NCBI GenBank assembly: GCA_903851365.1
Contig: CAINOB010000001.1
Coordinates: forward strand, 16,245-80,244
Direction of reading: 5' to 3'
Length of the DNA: 64,000 nucleotides
DNA from: an uncultured Bacteroidota bacterium
GTDB lineage: Bacteria; Bacteroidota; Bacteroidia; Bacteroidales; UBA12481
Within the stretch, counting starts at the first letter, position 1; every line of letters starts with the position of its first letter. The translations under genes and the position numbers were made by a program. Below are positions 34,882-44,622 of this stretch, in pieces. A model generated the notes under the pieces. That model was not told the origin of the DNA and made no database searches. It saw nothing but the letters and a program-made list of their open reading frames with translations.

Positions 34882-35568
34882 ATGAACATCAAAAAGCTAA
34901 TTATTATTTTACTCATTCTGAGCACTACCGGTATTTCGGCTAACGCTCAGATTCAGCGCAATTACTTTAAAACGCTGGAGTTTTTCGCAGGTCCCGGAGC
35001 CACCCTTTACTTCGGCGATATCGGCGGCAGGGATTCAAATGTTAAAGGGGCCCAGATATTTTTCGATAATCTCGATATCGATCTATGGCGCGCCAGGCCC
35101 CTGGTAACCGCCGGTCTTCAGTTCAGCCTGTTCAAACGCTTCGCCGCGAGTCTCCAGGTTACCCCGATGTTCCTCTCGGGCAGCGATCAGCGGTCTAATA
35201 AAAGGGAACGTGATTACTCCTTCACCACTTTTGCCAGTGACATTCACCTTCAGGTGGAATACTACCTCGCCAACCGGCTAAACAGTTTTGCTCCGTATGT
35301 TCTGGCTGGAGCAGGTGAACTCCTCTATACTTTCAAAGCCAGTACCGTTGGCAAATACAGCAAGTTCTACAATACCAACACCTGGATCTTTGGGGCCGGC
35401 TTTCGCTTACCCCCAAAATATGGCATCTCACAAAGTATAGAATTCGCCTACCATTTCGCCAATACCGATCTGCTCGATGGGTTCAAGGACCCGGGCACCA
35501 ATAAAGATGTGATATTTACAACGACCTACAAGATCAACTTTGAGCTGACAACAGGGCGGAAACAGTAG
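34882..35568 (+). CDS. Outer-membrane beta-barrel protein (DUF6089-like), paralogue 2
   Basis: A 228-residue paralogue of the preceding protein. The start chosen is MNIKKLIIILLILSTTGISANAQ, which gives a proper signal peptide and follows a purine-rich AGAAAAAAGG. A longer frame starting at 34813 would translate the family E hairpin and is rejected. The barrel begins with EFFAGPGATLYFGDIGG. It ends 11 bp before the convergent wecB-like gene. Function unknown. Confidence 0.8.
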   Translation: MNIKKLIIILLILSTTGISANAQIQRNYFKTLEFFAGPGATLYFGDIGGRDSNVKGAQIFFDNLDIDLWRARPLVTAGLQFSLFKRFAASLQVTPMFLSGSDQRSNKRERDYSFTTFASDIHLQVEYYLANRLNSFAPYVLAGAGELLYTFKASTVGKYSKFYNTNTWIFGAGFRLPPKYGISQSIEFAYHFANTDLLDGFKDPGTNKDVIFTTTYKINFELTTGRKQ

Positions 35569-35579
35569 GCAGTTGGCAG

Positions 35580-36731
35580 TCAGCAGTCGATCTTCTTCTT
35601 CGTTTCCCGGTCACCCGTCACTTCTCTTAAATGTTGTACGATAAGCCAGCTGGCCTCCCCGTTTCCATAAGGATTATGCACCTGGCTCATCCGATGGTAA
35701 AGGTCTGATTCATACAACAAATCATGGCAGCTGCTCACAATCTTCGCAGTATCGGTACCCACCATGATAACATTGCCCGATTCCACAGCTTCCATACGTT
35801 CAGTGGCATCGCGCATCACAAGAACCGGTTTGCCAAGTACCGGAGCCTCCTCCTGAATACCTCCGCTGTCAGTAAGAATAAGGTAGCATCGCTTCATCAG
35901 CCAGACAAACGCCGGATAGGATAATGGCTTTAACAGGTGAATATTGGGCTGGTTATCCAACCGTTCGTGAACCAACCTCTGAACCTTTGGATTGAGATGG
36001 ACCGGATAGATAATTTTTACATTTTCATTCTGCGCAACCTCTTTGATCGCCCGGCAGATATTTTCGAAACCATCCCCGAAGTTTTCCCTTCTGTGACCGG
36101 TGACTAAAATAATTTTCTCCTCCCCTTCCGAAAGTTTTTTAACCCGATCAATATCCGGATCCTCTGAGGTCTCCACCTTCTCCAAAGCCAACAATAATGC
36201 ATCAACCACGGTATTCCCAGTAACCAGGATCCTCTCATCGGGAATATTCTCTTGCAGCAGATTTTCCCGGGCCGATTGGGTCGGGGCAAAGTGATAATCC
36301 GCAATTACACTGGTGAGCCTCCGGTTGATCTCTTCCGGAAATGGGGCCAGCTTATTGTGGGTACGCAGACCTGCCTCCACATGACAGACTTTTATTCCCA
36401 GATAAAATGCGGCCAATGCAGCAGCAGCGGTGGTTGTGGTATCACCCTGAACAATAACAAAATCCGGCTTAAAATCTTCCAGAACCGGCTTCATGGCAGT
36501 GATTACCGATGACGTTAATCCGTGAAGGTCCTGGTCCGGCATCATCAGATTCAAATCATAATCGGGCTTGATATCAAAAAACTCCAATACCTGATCGAGC
36601 ATCGCCCGGTGCTGCGCGGTAACACAAACCCGGGTCTGAAACTGGTCAGGATATCTGAGCAGCTCCCTTACCAGTGGTGCCATTTTGATGGCTTCGGGCC
36701 GGGTACCAAAAACTAGGAGGATCCGTTGCAT
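35580..36731 (-). CDS. wecB: UDP-N-acetylglucosamine 2-epimerase (non-hydrolysing)
   Basis: Interconverts UDP-GlcNAc and UDP-ManNAc for surface polysaccharide. It is 383 residues, normal for the family: LVFGTRPEAIKMAPL at the N-terminus, CHVEAGLRT, GHRRENFGDG and TDSGGIQEEAP. The C-terminus (LREVTGDRETKKKIDC) is derived from family B/C-like sequence, where the stop falls, so a few terminal residues were probably replaced. Last gene of the long leftward polysaccharide locus. A second, FnlC-type epimerase is at 56922. Confidence 0.93.
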   Translation of the reverse strand: MQRILLVFGTRPEAIKMAPLVRELLRYPDQFQTRVCVTAQHRAMLDQVLEFFDIKPDYDLNLMMPDQDLHGLTSSVITAMKPVLEDFKPDFVIVQGDTTTTAAAALAAFYLGIKVCHVEAGLRTHNKLAPFPEEINRRLTSVIADYHFAPTQSARENLLQENIPDERILVTGNTVVDALLLALEKVETSEDPDIDRVKKLSEGEEKIILVTGHRRENFGDGFENICRAIKEVAQNENVKIIYPVHLNPKVQRLVHERLDNQPNIHLLKPLSYPAFVWLMKRCYLILTDSGGIQEEAPVLGKPVLVMRDATERMEAVESGNVIMVGTDTAKIVSSCHDLLYESDLYHRMSQVHNPYGNGEASWLIVQHLREVTGDRETKKKIDC

Positions 36732-36873
36732 GTTTCAGGGTTTCATTACTAATTGCAATGGCTTTTAAGCCGTGGGTCAAGTAGCCTCCAAACTATATCA
36801 TAGGACTTTAGTCCAATCCAAAAGGCCAGTCAAATAATTTCTAAATGGATAGCTCTTCCCTTTAAGCTGTGAG

Positions 36874-37275
36874 TTAAGGAGCAACAATCAAAGTTGCCTG
36901 ATTCATCAGATCCTCAATTTCACTGAAATAATCCAATGCAGATATTAAATCATCGTGAAGTATCGAGTATCGACCTTCTATTGCAAAATCGTTCAATTCG
37001 ATTAAAAGATCCCGATCCACTACTATTTTCATCGTGGATTGATCAACCAGATTAAGGAGTAATTCCAGGTCATGTACTCTTGGAAAATCAATCGATTTTT
37101 CGGAGAGTATTGCTTTGAGGCTTTTCTCTGCACATTGCTGTAAATGAAAGCATACCACTTCAATATCGATTTCAACACTTCCGGAAATGAAGTTTTCATG
37201 GAGCAATTTGGCCGCCATAAAGTCGGTCTTTGCCTTGTTCAACAAAATAATTGACTGCCTTAGGAATTCGGCCAT
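36874..37275 (-). CDS. HEPN-domain protein (toxin of HEPN/MNT pair)
   Basis: A 133-residue all-alpha HEPN protein with the RNase-type R-x4-H motif in GRYSILHDD (about residues 97-105) and CFHLQQCAEKSLKAIL, typical of HEPN domains. In HEPN/MNT modules this protein is an RNase toxin silenced by AMPylation from the MNT partner. It overlaps the MNT gene by 16 bp and is translated after it. The gap upstream of wecB (36732-36873) has no gene, only short palindromes such as GGACTTTAGTCC. Confidence 0.85.
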   Translation of the reverse strand: MAEFLRQSIILLNKAKTDFMAAKLLHENFISGSVEIDIEVVCFHLQQCAEKSLKAILSEKSIDFPRVHDLELLLNLVDQSTMKIVVDRDLLIELNDFAIEGRYSILHDDLISALDYFSEIEDLMNQATLIVAP

Positions 37276-37601
37276 AAGACAACTCCTTTTTTGTTGATAT
37301 CCATGTAAACGGAACCAATCTGCTGACTGTAAAAATCATATTCCTTTTCAGAGGATACCAAAATATCTTTGGCAATCAATATATCCTTCAGCAGATTACG
37401 GATCTCCCTTTTCTCTATCGCCTTGGACTTCAGTTCTTTCTTAATAACACAAATATCGAGGTCACTGTCAACGGAAGGTACTCCATAAGCATAGCTTCCA
37501 AACAAAATAATTTTTGTCGGACGAAGCGACTTTAGCTTGCTTACAATAATCAATTTTAACTCTTCAATATCGAACTGATTGGACATCATTAACTGATTCA
37601 T
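37260..37601 (-). CDS. MNT-type minimal nucleotidyltransferase (antitoxin)
   Basis: A 113-residue polymerase-beta-like nucleotidyltransferase with the G-S-x-D-x-D pattern in LFGSYAYGVPSVDSDLDICV. In characterised HEPN/MNT pairs the MNT protein transfers AMP to the HEPN toxin. The gene is first in the pair, and a TACCTTTG -7 box lies 14 bp upstream of the ATG, so the pair has its own promoter within the polysaccharide locus. Confidence 0.87.
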   Translation of the reverse strand: MNQLMMSNQFDIEELKLIIVSKLKSLRPTKIILFGSYAYGVPSVDSDLDICVIKKELKSKAIEKREIRNLLKDILIAKDILVSSEKEYDFYSQQIGSVYMDINKKGVVLWPNS

Positions 37602-37614
37602 TGATAATTAATGT

Positions 37615-37622
37615 CAAAGGTA
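37615..37622 (-). promoter_or_regulatory. -7 box of the HEPN/MNT operon
   Basis: TACCTTTG on the minus strand matches TAnnTTTG. No TTG is found at 19-21 nt, so only the -7 half is supported. The rest of 37623-37799 contains 8-bp periodic runs (GCGCCTTG/GCGTCTTG; ACCCTGAA units) and no gene. Confidence 0.4.
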
Positions 37623-37799
37623 CGGAATTTTGCCAAAGTCAGACATCTCCCTTTTGCGCCTTGGCGTCTTGGCGAGAAATTAGTGTCTCCCCTATTCCGG
37701 AATGCCTTTGTGTAATTTCAAAATCACATTCCGGTAAACCGTAAACTTATTTTAGGACGGGTCATCAAGACAACCCTGAAACCCTGAAACTCTGAAACA

Positions 37800-39119
37800 T
37801 CAGAAGAACAACTTCTTCAGATCAGCCACCAGGTCAAGTTTCTCCCAGGTGAAAAGCTCTACGGTAAAATTTTTAGTACCATGGCTGCTCGATTTGATAG
37901 TCTTGGTGATCACTTGAGGAGTACGGCCCATATGACCGTAAGCAGCTGTCTCAGAATAAATGGGATTGCGCAATTTCAGACGGCGCTCGATAGCCTTTGG
38001 CCTGAAATCATAAAAAGTATCAATCTTTTCAGCAATCTCCCTGTCGTTCAGCTTCACGTTGGATTTGCCATAAGTATTCACATATACATTGAGTGGTTTG
38101 GCTACGCCGATTGCATACGAAACCTGGACTAACACCTCGTCTGTGATACCCGCTGCGACTATGTTCTTGGCGATATGCCTTGCTGCATAGGCTGCCGAAC
38201 GGTCAACTTTCGAAGGATCTTTTCCCGAAAAAGCGCCACCGCCGTGAGCCCCCTTGCCACCATAAGTATCCACGATGATTTTGCGGCCGGTGAGGCCGGA
38301 GTCGCCGTGAGGACCGCCGATCACGAATTTACCGGTTGGGTTGACATGGAGAGTGACTGATTCGTGACGCGTAACGCGTGACGCGTGACTGTCTTCCGTG
38401 TCACGTGTTACGAGTTTCGATAGGTAATCTTCCAGCATGGTATGCATATTACCACCAATACTGGAGATTACGCGGGGGAGAAGGATGTCAATAACGTCCT
38501 GACGAATCTTGGCTAACATGGCTTCGTCGGTGGGACCAAAGTCGTCGTGCTGGGTAGAGACCACAATGGTATGCAGACGGACTGGCTTGTTGTCGTCACC
38601 ATATTCAACAGTTACCTGCGATTTGGCATCGGGGCGCAGGTAGGTCATTACCTTGCCTTCGCGACGAATCTCCGCCAAAACCATCAATAGTTTATGTGAT
38701 AATTCGAGCGAAACCGGCATATAGTTTTCGGTCTCGTTGGTGGCATAACCAAACATCATGCCCTGGTCGCCGGCACCCTGCGATTCCGGATCTTCGCGCT
38801 CCACACCCATGGATATATCGGGAGATTGCTCATGAATGGCGCTGAACACGCCACAGGAATCTCCATCAAAACGATATTCTGCTTTTGTATAACCAATGCG
38901 GTTGATCACTTCACGCGCAGTTTCCTGCACATCAATATAAGTCTCAGTTTTCACTTCCCCGGCAATGACTACCTGACCGGTGGTTACCATGGTTTCGCAT
39001 GCCACCTTTGATTTCGGGTCAAAAGCAATCATTTTATCCAATATTGCATCGGAAATCTGGTCGGCCACTTTATCCGGATGGCCTTCGGAAACGGATTCGC
39101 TCGTGAATAAATAGCTCAT
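37800..39119 (-). CDS. metK: S-adenosylmethionine synthase with repeat-encoded insertion
   Basis: Makes SAM from methionine and ATP. The core is highly conserved: [44 protein letters not shown] and [16 protein letters not shown]. Residues about 235-253 ([20 protein letters not shown]) replace the short loop before [13 protein letters not shown] and are encoded by a family B dyad. As MetK is normally essential and no other copy is seen here, the insertion is presumably tolerated. Length is 439 against about 385-430. It is embedded in the polysaccharide locus on the same strand but is functionally unrelated to it. Confidence 0.97.
   Translation of the reverse strand: MSYLFTSESVSEGHPDKVADQISDAILDKMIAFDPKSKVACETMVTTGQVVIAGEVKTETYIDVQETAREVINRIGYTKAEYRFDGDSCGVFSAIHEQSPDISMGVEREDPESQGAGDQGMMFGYATNETENYMPVSLELSHKLLMVLAEIRREGKVMTYLRPDAKSQVTVEYGDDNKPVRLHTIVVSTQHDDFGPTDEAMLAKIRQDVIDILLPRVISSIGGNMHTMLEDYLSKLVTRDTEDSHASRVTRHESVTLHVNPTGKFVIGGPHGDSGLTGRKIIVDTYGGKGAHGGGAFSGKDPSKVDRSAAYAARHIAKNIVAAGITDEVLVQVSYAIGVAKPLNVYVNTYGKSNVKLNDREIAEKIDTFYDFRPKAIERRLKLRNPIYSETAAYGHMGRTPQVITKTIKSSSHGTKNFTVELFTWEKLDLVADLKKLFF
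38361..38420. repeat. Family B dyad inside metK
   Basis: GTGACGC, GTAACGC, GTGACGC, GTGACTG units, then GTCTTCC, then the reverse-complement arm GTGTCACGTGTTACGAGTTTC, split here as GTGTCACGTG and TTACGAGTTTC. The arms can pair as a hairpin. Confidence 0.82.
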
Positions 39120-39162
39120 TAGTAAGTGCTTAATATTAAACTTTTGTTATGTTTCAATTTAG

Positions 39163-39219
39163 TTTCGTTGTTAGGGACGAGATCCCCGCCTCCGCGGGGA
39201 TGACACCTCTGACGATGGT
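39163..39219 (+). repeat. Family A element A8 at the 3' end of the GT2 gene
   Basis: TTTCGTTGTTAGGGACGAGA, stem TCCCCGC/GCGGGGA, GATGACAC, GACGATGG. It encodes the last residues (VSSPRRRGSRP) and the stop of the glycosyltransferase. Confidence 0.86.
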
Positions 39220-40103
39220 AACCAGGTAATTCTTAACATCTTCTTCAGGCTGTAATGAAACTTGCCAACATGAAATAACAAAGAAAAGGTCTGAAAAGTT
39301 TTTGCCCAAAAAACTGAACATGCACCGTGGTTCTTTGCAAAGTAAATATATTTACTCTTCTCCATCAACGCATATTTCGAATAATTGAAGGAGCCGTCAG
39401 CATCATTTGTTGCACTGCCAATATGGGTGATACTTACCTGCGGCAACAGCCATGACTGATACCCAGCCTTGTGCAACCGGTAAAACAGATCGGTATCCTC
39501 GTAATACATGAAATATCGCTCGTCGAACCCGCCAATTTTTTGGAAAACATCTTTTCTGATCAGGATATCGGCACCGGAAAGATATCCAACGGGCTTCGGG
39601 TCCATGAAGTTGCATGGAGGAGATATTGAAAGCTTTCTATCGTAATACCTTTTGTAGAGTGCCCTAAAGCCTATATCACTGAACTGCTGAAACAGAGTCG
39701 GAAAATTGCCGAAGGAAACGGAATAGGAGCCATCCCGGTTTTGAAGCCGGGCTCCGCAGGCAGCTACCCTATTATCTGCAGATTCAAGAAATTGATACAT
39801 GGCTGAGATCGCATCATCCGCCAATAATATGTCTGGATTGAGAAAGAGAAGATATTTTCCGGATGCATGACTGACGCCTATATTGTTTGCAGCACTAAAA
39901 CCGAGATTTTCTTTATTCTTTAATCCACAAATGGACGGAAAATCTTCTCGAATTTTCTCAAAAGATCCATCAGTGGAGGCATTGTCGACCAGGATAATTT
40001 CAAAGGAAACGCCTTTGGTGCAATTATAAATGGATTCAAGACAATTCTTAAGGTATTGCCCTGAGTTAAAGTTGACAATTACAATGGATACGTCAATAGT
40101 CAT
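39171..40103 (-). CDS. Family 2 glycosyltransferase (WbbL-like rhamnosyltransferase type)
   Basis: Inverting GT-A glycosyltransferase acting at the inner membrane on an undecaprenyl-linked glycan. It has VSIVIVNFNSGQYL, the D-x-D equivalent LFLNPDILLAD, and ERYFMYYEDTDLFYRLHKAG with the catalytic ED pair, a pattern typical of WbbL-like enzymes. The ATG at 40103 overlaps the ATPase stop as ATGA and is preferred to the earlier in-frame ATG at 40124. The final 14 or so residues come from hairpin A8 rather than family sequence. Donor sugar unknown. Confidence 0.87.
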   Translation of the reverse strand: MTIDVSIVIVNFNSGQYLKNCLESIYNCTKGVSFEIILVDNASTDGSFEKIREDFPSICGLKNKENLGFSAANNIGVSHASGKYLLFLNPDILLADDAISAMYQFLESADNRVAACGARLQNRDGSYSVSFGNFPTLFQQFSDIGFRALYKRYYDRKLSISPPCNFMDPKPVGYLSGADILIRKDVFQKIGGFDERYFMYYEDTDLFYRLHKAGYQSWLLPQVSITHIGSATNDADGSFNYSKYALMEKSKYIYFAKNHGACSVFWAKTFQTFSLLFHVGKFHYSLKKMLRITWLPSSEVSSPRRRGSRP

Positions 40104-41368
40104 TTGTAGATCAACCACTTCCATGCAGGAACCAGCCGTATAGCCGATCCTCTTTCTTGTATTACTTCTTCTCTATCCCAGGTAATGAGCAGCAAATCCG
40201 TGCAAGAAAGTTCGGTAGAGGCTTCTACTAATGAGTCAATCTCTCGTTTCAATGTCCTTGGGTTTGAAATATCATAACACACCTGTATTAACTCCTCAAC
40301 CCGATGACCATTCCTGCACACAAAATCTATTTCACGGTCGTTGCGCGTTCTGTAATAAAACAAATCTAATTCGGGTTGAAAATTTCGGCGGAGCAGCTCG
40401 ATGAACACTGCATTTTCGAGCAAACGCCCATAATTTGGTGAAAGCTCAAACGAGCGTGCCTGGATAAATCCATTATCTATAATATAACTCTTCCTGTTGG
40501 ATTTCTGCTGAAGCTTGATTTTGGTATCGTACCGGGTTAAGTTTACGAACAGGTAAGGCTCGGCCAGGTACCCGACAAATTTTTGAACGGTAGCCACACT
40601 TTTAAAGTTCTGATCTAGCTTTAATTGACTATAGGAATACAGATTGGTGTAGTTTGCCAATAAATAATTTGATAAATCATAGAGTTGTTGCGACTGGCGT
40701 ATTCGAAAGCGTCTGATGATATCTTTCAAAAGAATTGAATCGAACAAAGTGGACAAATAATTTCTCAGAATTGATGGGTTCAATGCAACTTCAGGAAACC
40801 CTCCGTTCAGCAACCATGTATTCAGATAATTAAGCATTGTGCCCATCTGGGCAGGCGTCAAGGGCTCCTCATCAGTTTTGCCTGCCTTTTGAAAAGCCAG
40901 TTGTTCCGCAAAGCTAAACGGGTAAACAGGTATCTGCAGGTATCTCCCGGTAAGCGAAGTGGCCATCTCACGCGAAAGAAGTTTGGCATTTGAACCAGTG
41001 ACTATAAGATTTACTCCCCTGCGATACAATTTACTAACCCACAATTCCCAACCAGGTAAATTTTGAATTTCATCAAGAACAAGATATTGATAACCAGGAT
41101 ATAACTCATTTAGCGTTTGGACAACAGCATCTTCATCGAAGCTCTTTAAAAGCTGATCATCATCGAAATTGAGGTATGCAAAATTTTTACCCTTCAGCAG
41201 CTGAAGAGCGATTACAGATTTACCAGCTCGTCTGGGACCGGTAATGAGTTTAATGAGGCCGGTCGTAAGATAATCGGCCTTGATAACGACATCCACCCGC
41301 TCCAGATAATCTCTGTTCAGTAAACCTGCAAGCTCTTCCTTTTGCTGTTGAAGTACTCTTTTAATCAT
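40100..41368 (-). CDS. AAA_14/DUF4143 ATPase
   Basis: A 422-residue ATPase with Walker A GPRRAGKS (near residue 45), Walker B YLVLDEIQN, a sensor-like VTGSNAKLLS and a C-terminal DUF4143 domain ending in a PD-(D/E)xK-like region (DLFYYRTRNDREIDFVCRNG). Such proteins are common, variable in presence and of unknown function, and often behave like mobile accessory genes. It lies between wzx and a glycosyltransferase with ATGA coupling to the latter, but no polysaccharide role is expected. Confidence 0.87.
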   Translation of the reverse strand: MIKRVLQQQKEELAGLLNRDYLERVDVVIKADYLTTGLIKLITGPRRAGKSVIALQLLKGKNFAYLNFDDDQLLKSFDEDAVVQTLNELYPGYQYLVLDEIQNLPGWELWVSKLYRRGVNLIVTGSNAKLLSREMATSLTGRYLQIPVYPFSFAEQLAFQKAGKTDEEPLTPAQMGTMLNYLNTWLLNGGFPEVALNPSILRNYLSTLFDSILLKDIIRRFRIRQSQQLYDLSNYLLANYTNLYSYSQLKLDQNFKSVATVQKFVGYLAEPYLFVNLTRYDTKIKLQQKSNRKSYIIDNGFIQARSFELSPNYGRLLENAVFIELLRRNFQPELDLFYYRTRNDREIDFVCRNGHRVEELIQVCYDISNPRTLKREIDSLVEASTELSCTDLLLITWDREEVIQERGSAIRLVPAWKWLIYK

Positions 41369-41423
41369 TATAATGACTTATATTGAACAAAATTATCCTT
41401 TTTTATTCAATACAGCAAATTTA

Positions 41424-42839
41424 TTACCGCCATTTGCGCTGAATGAGTTCGAGTAAATGTCTCTCGCGGAGTACGAAAATCAGGATAGCGAAATAAAGTC
41501 CTGCACATGAAGTAACGGCAACGAGCAGTCGAATCAATGGTTTTGTATCCCAGGAGCGGACCAGCCAGGCCACCGGGAGAAAAAGCAAACAAATTCCGAT
41601 CGCCTGCACCACCAAAGTCCAGTTGAATTTGATCGGGATCCTTTTCCTTATATAATAAAACGAGACCCCTGCCACTCCGGTCTCGGCAGCCATCATCGCA
41701 ACCGCAGCACCGTTTTGACCATAGGGGCCAATCAAAAGAGTGTTCAAAACCAGACTCAACCCTACTCCAACAAGGGTAGCGATGAGGTACTGCTTACGAA
41801 ATCCGCCGGGTATCAAAAGCTGCAGTCCGAAAATATTACCTAATCCAATTACAAAGGCCAATCCTGCGGTGATCTGCATAGCAGTTTTGGCATCGCCAAA
41901 TTTCGGACCGGTAAATACCATTAAAAACTCAGGGGCAAAAACGAGCAGTCCGGCTGAGACGGGTATTCCAAGCAGACAGATAAAAGCGAAGGAGCTGTCC
42001 ATCATCTTTTCGAGCGATAGCTTATCCTGTCCGGCTATGCTGCGGCTGATTCCCGGGATAAGTACCGTGGCCAGGGAAATGATAATCGGAATCACCATTT
42101 TGTTCAGCTTGATAGCCGCGGTGTAAAGTCCAACTGTATGATCCCCGGCAAGGAAACCAACCAACAAAACATCCCCGAAGGTATAAATACACACAGTCAT
42201 CGTGGTGGTCCACAAAATAAGGAGTGCCGGAATATGCCTCCGCAAGTCAAGATCTTTAAACAAGATATTTACCTTGCCTCGTAAATTAAAAAGGTACCAG
42301 ATATTGGTGGCAACGATTGTCAGAACATTAATTGACAGATAGGCGACCAGATCATTTTGAGTACGGACCAGAGCGATCAGTGCAATCAGCGAAATCGATC
42401 GGATGACCAGTGTCCGGAAAGCCAGAAACCTGAACTGTTCACTACCGGTATAGTACCATTCGATTGTAGTAAAACTGATAAAAACCAATCCGCCACCAAT
42501 AAGAAACAGCCTGAGATCGTGGTGATACTGTTTGACTAAAAATATAACAGCCAGATAAACAACCAGCATGAAGGCAGTAGTAATGAAGTTGATTACTACC
42601 AGTTCAGAGAAAAGCTTGCTTAGTTTAATTTTATCCTTTGCAACCTTAGCCACTTCCACAACCCCGTAAATCGGAATCCCGATCGCTGCAATCAATACAA
42701 AATACTGAGCCAGCGTCAGCACAGTCTGCGCCTTGCCTATCACATCCACGCCCAACACCCGGTTCGACCAGGAGAAGGTCACCACGGTGAAGAGGATGTT
42801 GGAGAGAACGTAGACGAGGTTGCTAAGGTACTTTTTCAT
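41424..42839 (-). CDS. wzx: Wzx-type polysaccharide flippase
   Basis: An integral membrane protein of 471 residues with 12 or more hydrophobic segments, of the MATE/MOP Wzx family. It moves undecaprenyl-PP-linked repeat units across the inner membrane. The start is MKKYLSNLVYVLSNILFTVVT. An earlier ATG (42905) would translate family B repeat DNA (DEPQYALPRHALRVSRF) and is rejected. Typical features include RVLGVDVIGKAQTVLTLAQYF and GGGLVFISFTTIEWYYTGSEQFR. Together with the Wzy/ligase-like gene at 51294 it supports a Wzx/Wzy route. Confidence 0.9.
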   Translation of the reverse strand: MKKYLSNLVYVLSNILFTVVTFSWSNRVLGVDVIGKAQTVLTLAQYFVLIAAIGIPIYGVVEVAKVAKDKIKLSKLFSELVVINFITTAFMLVVYLAVIFLVKQYHHDLRLFLIGGGLVFISFTTIEWYYTGSEQFRFLAFRTLVIRSISLIALIALVRTQNDLVAYLSINVLTIVATNIWYLFNLRGKVNILFKDLDLRRHIPALLILWTTTMTVCIYTFGDVLLVGFLAGDHTVGLYTAAIKLNKMVIPIIISLATVLIPGISRSIAGQDKLSLEKMMDSSFAFICLLGIPVSAGLLVFAPEFLMVFTGPKFGDAKTAMQITAGLAFVIGLGNIFGLQLLIPGGFRKQYLIATLVGVGLSLVLNTLLIGPYGQNGAAVAMMAAETGVAGVSFYYIRKRIPIKFNWTLVVQAIGICLLFLPVAWLVRSWDTKPLIRLLVAVTSCAGLYFAILIFVLRERHLLELIQRKWR

Positions 42840-42841
42840 AA

Positions 42842-42922
42842 AATCGAAACGCGAAACGCGTAACGCGTGACGCGGAAGAGCGTATTGGGGTTCGTCTCGT
42901 GTCACGTGTTTCGTGTCACGTT
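42842..42922. repeat. Family B dyad between wzi and wzx
   Basis: Left arm CGAAACGCGAAACGCGTAAC and right arm CGTGTCACGTGTTTCGTGTC with heptamer units between. It fills the gap immediately upstream of the wzx start. Confidence 0.8.
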
Positions 42923-42931
42923 TATTGAGGG

Positions 42932-44593
42932 TTAATTAAAGCGATAAGTGACCCCTAATTGTGCCTGAAAATTGAAAACATTCACCCCCGGGTTCCACCA
43001 GGAATCAATGATCTCACTGGGGACATAAAGGTGTTCGTAGTTGTAAGAGTTGATGAAGCTCAGTTGGGTGAAGAAGAGGAAATTCTTATAGGCATATTGG
43101 CCATTGAGCGTGGCCATAAAATCTACCCAGTGAGCCCTGATATCGTGTATCGCCAGATAATGAAAATCATTATTATGCACATAACGCTCCAACCGTAAGC
43201 CAACTAGAACTAACCTCCTAACCTCTAGGCTCCTAGCCTCTCTTTGATTAACCCAGGAGATGTCCAAAGTTTGCAAATTACTCCCAGGCCCGATCCCTGC
43301 ACCTAACAGCTGTCCTTGCTGCGTATACCCCACTTTAACATTGGAATGCAGATACCACGGACCAGAAGAGCGATACAGCATCCCTACCCTGGAATTCTCC
43401 ATATGAGTGAGTTCCAGTCCAACCTGAATAAACTGATCAGTTTTGTGATTAAAGGGAATCATTTTCTTAAAGCCGGTTATCCATGCAGAGGAGTGCTCCG
43501 GTTCTAAAAAGAAATCCCGGAAGTTCCAGGCATGATCATCGCGACCGAACTCCAGATAAATTTCTGCCCTTTCCTTTTGCCAGAGCCAGCGCATAAACAC
43601 CGAAGCCAGCTGGTTCGATTTTGCTTCTTCTGTTGTAGTATTGCCGGCATCCTTTTTAGTCAGCGGAGTAATTACCGGAAGATAATCTGAGAAACTGGTG
43701 CCCTGATCTTTATGATATACCTGAAAAGCACGTGTGGCGCCAAGGAACAAACCCTTCACCCAACGGGGTTGCCAGGTTATCGCCAAACCATTGAAATAGG
43801 TCCAGTCGTTGGGTTTTGGATGGTTGTAATAACTTTTATAACCCGGATTTGCCGTATCGGGCACTGCCTGATAAAATCCGGAGGAGTCCAAACGGCCAAC
43901 AACCAATTGAACTTCAAATGAGCCGATCGGTGTTTTAACAGGCTTGGTCGTATTCAGTGTTATATGCTTGAATCCTGGAGCGGTGTTGGTCATCAGCAAG
44001 GAGTTATGATAACCTGGGCCCCACCATAGGTTTTCATTGGATATCCCCAATGAAACCGGACCTGCATTGAGCCGTACGCTGCTCTGGCCCCAGAACAATC
44101 TTGAATAAGGTTTATCCCCGAACCGTTCAGGCAGATCGATATTCGCGTTAAACTCATACCAGGCCGACCACACATTTACCGGATGCTCCGCCGGGAATGT
44201 TTCGAACGGTTTGTTCTCGGCATATACGTATTCAGGTCTGAGCTGAACAGTAAGCGGACCTAATTTGGCAAACACCCCGGCACTTGCTATCGACTCAAAT
44301 CCCCGGGCGGGAATCATGGCTCCATCATTCATGCTGTAAGGATGATGTGTGGTATACTGAGTCAGCAGGGTTACCGGCAATATCTTAAATTGAAATGGCT
44401 TACCCTTGGGAAATGCAGTATCCGGAAAAAGGGGCCGGAGGCAAAACGATACCAGGGAATCATTCTGGCCCGCAAGTTGTCCTCTCCGGAAAGCATCTTC
44501 CAATACAGGGGTTCCAACCGGCAGGGTTTGACTGATGCCAAACAGCGGCAGAAGGATTATCCAAACAAGAATTGATACTTTCAAAAGCCTCAT
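42932..44593 (-). CDS. Wzi-family capsule assembly outer-membrane protein
   Basis: A 553-residue outer-membrane beta-barrel of the Caps_assemb_Wzi family. It has an N-terminal signal (LKVSILVWIILLPLFGISQ) and segments such as LFWGQSSVRLNAGPVSLGIS, NENLWWGPGYHNSLLMTN and FNFQAQLGVTYRFN at the C-terminal strand. By family knowledge it anchors or organises capsule at the cell surface. Residues about 450-464 (REARSLEVRRLVLVGL) derive from a family D heptamer array in what should be a loop. It lies next to wzx, which fits export and assembly. Confidence 0.88.
   Translation of the reverse strand: MRLLKVSILVWIILLPLFGISQTLPVGTPVLEDAFRRGQLAGQNDSLVSFCLRPLFPDTAFPKGKPFQFKILPVTLLTQYTTHHPYSMNDGAMIPARGFESIASAGVFAKLGPLTVQLRPEYVYAENKPFETFPAEHPVNVWSAWYEFNANIDLPERFGDKPYSRLFWGQSSVRLNAGPVSLGISNENLWWGPGYHNSLLMTNTAPGFKHITLNTTKPVKTPIGSFEVQLVVGRLDSSGFYQAVPDTANPGYKSYYNHPKPNDWTYFNGLAITWQPRWVKGLFLGATRAFQVYHKDQGTSFSDYLPVITPLTKKDAGNTTTEEAKSNQLASVFMRWLWQKERAEIYLEFGRDDHAWNFRDFFLEPEHSSAWITGFKKMIPFNHKTDQFIQVGLELTHMENSRVGMLYRSSGPWYLHSNVKVGYTQQGQLLGAGIGPGSNLQTLDISWVNQREARSLEVRRLVLVGLRLERYVHNNDFHYLAIHDIRAHWVDFMATLNGQYAYKNFLFFTQLSFINSYNYEHLYVPSEIIDSWWNPGVNVFNFQAQLGVTYRFN
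43201..43244. repeat. Family D-like heptamer array inside the Wzi gene
   Basis: Units CTAGAAC, TAACCTC, CTAACCT, CTAGGCT, CCTAGCC-like with 7-bp period and CCTAG palindromic words. Encodes REARSLEVRRLVLVG in frame. Confidence 0.65.
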
Positions 44594-44622
44594 TGCAAAA
44601 TTTCTTTCATTGGCTCCCCCAG

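Noticed and set aside
42840..42905. N-terminal extension of Wzx
   Set aside because: The extra 22 codons translate a family B repeat. The internal ATG at 42839 gives the standard flippase N-terminus.
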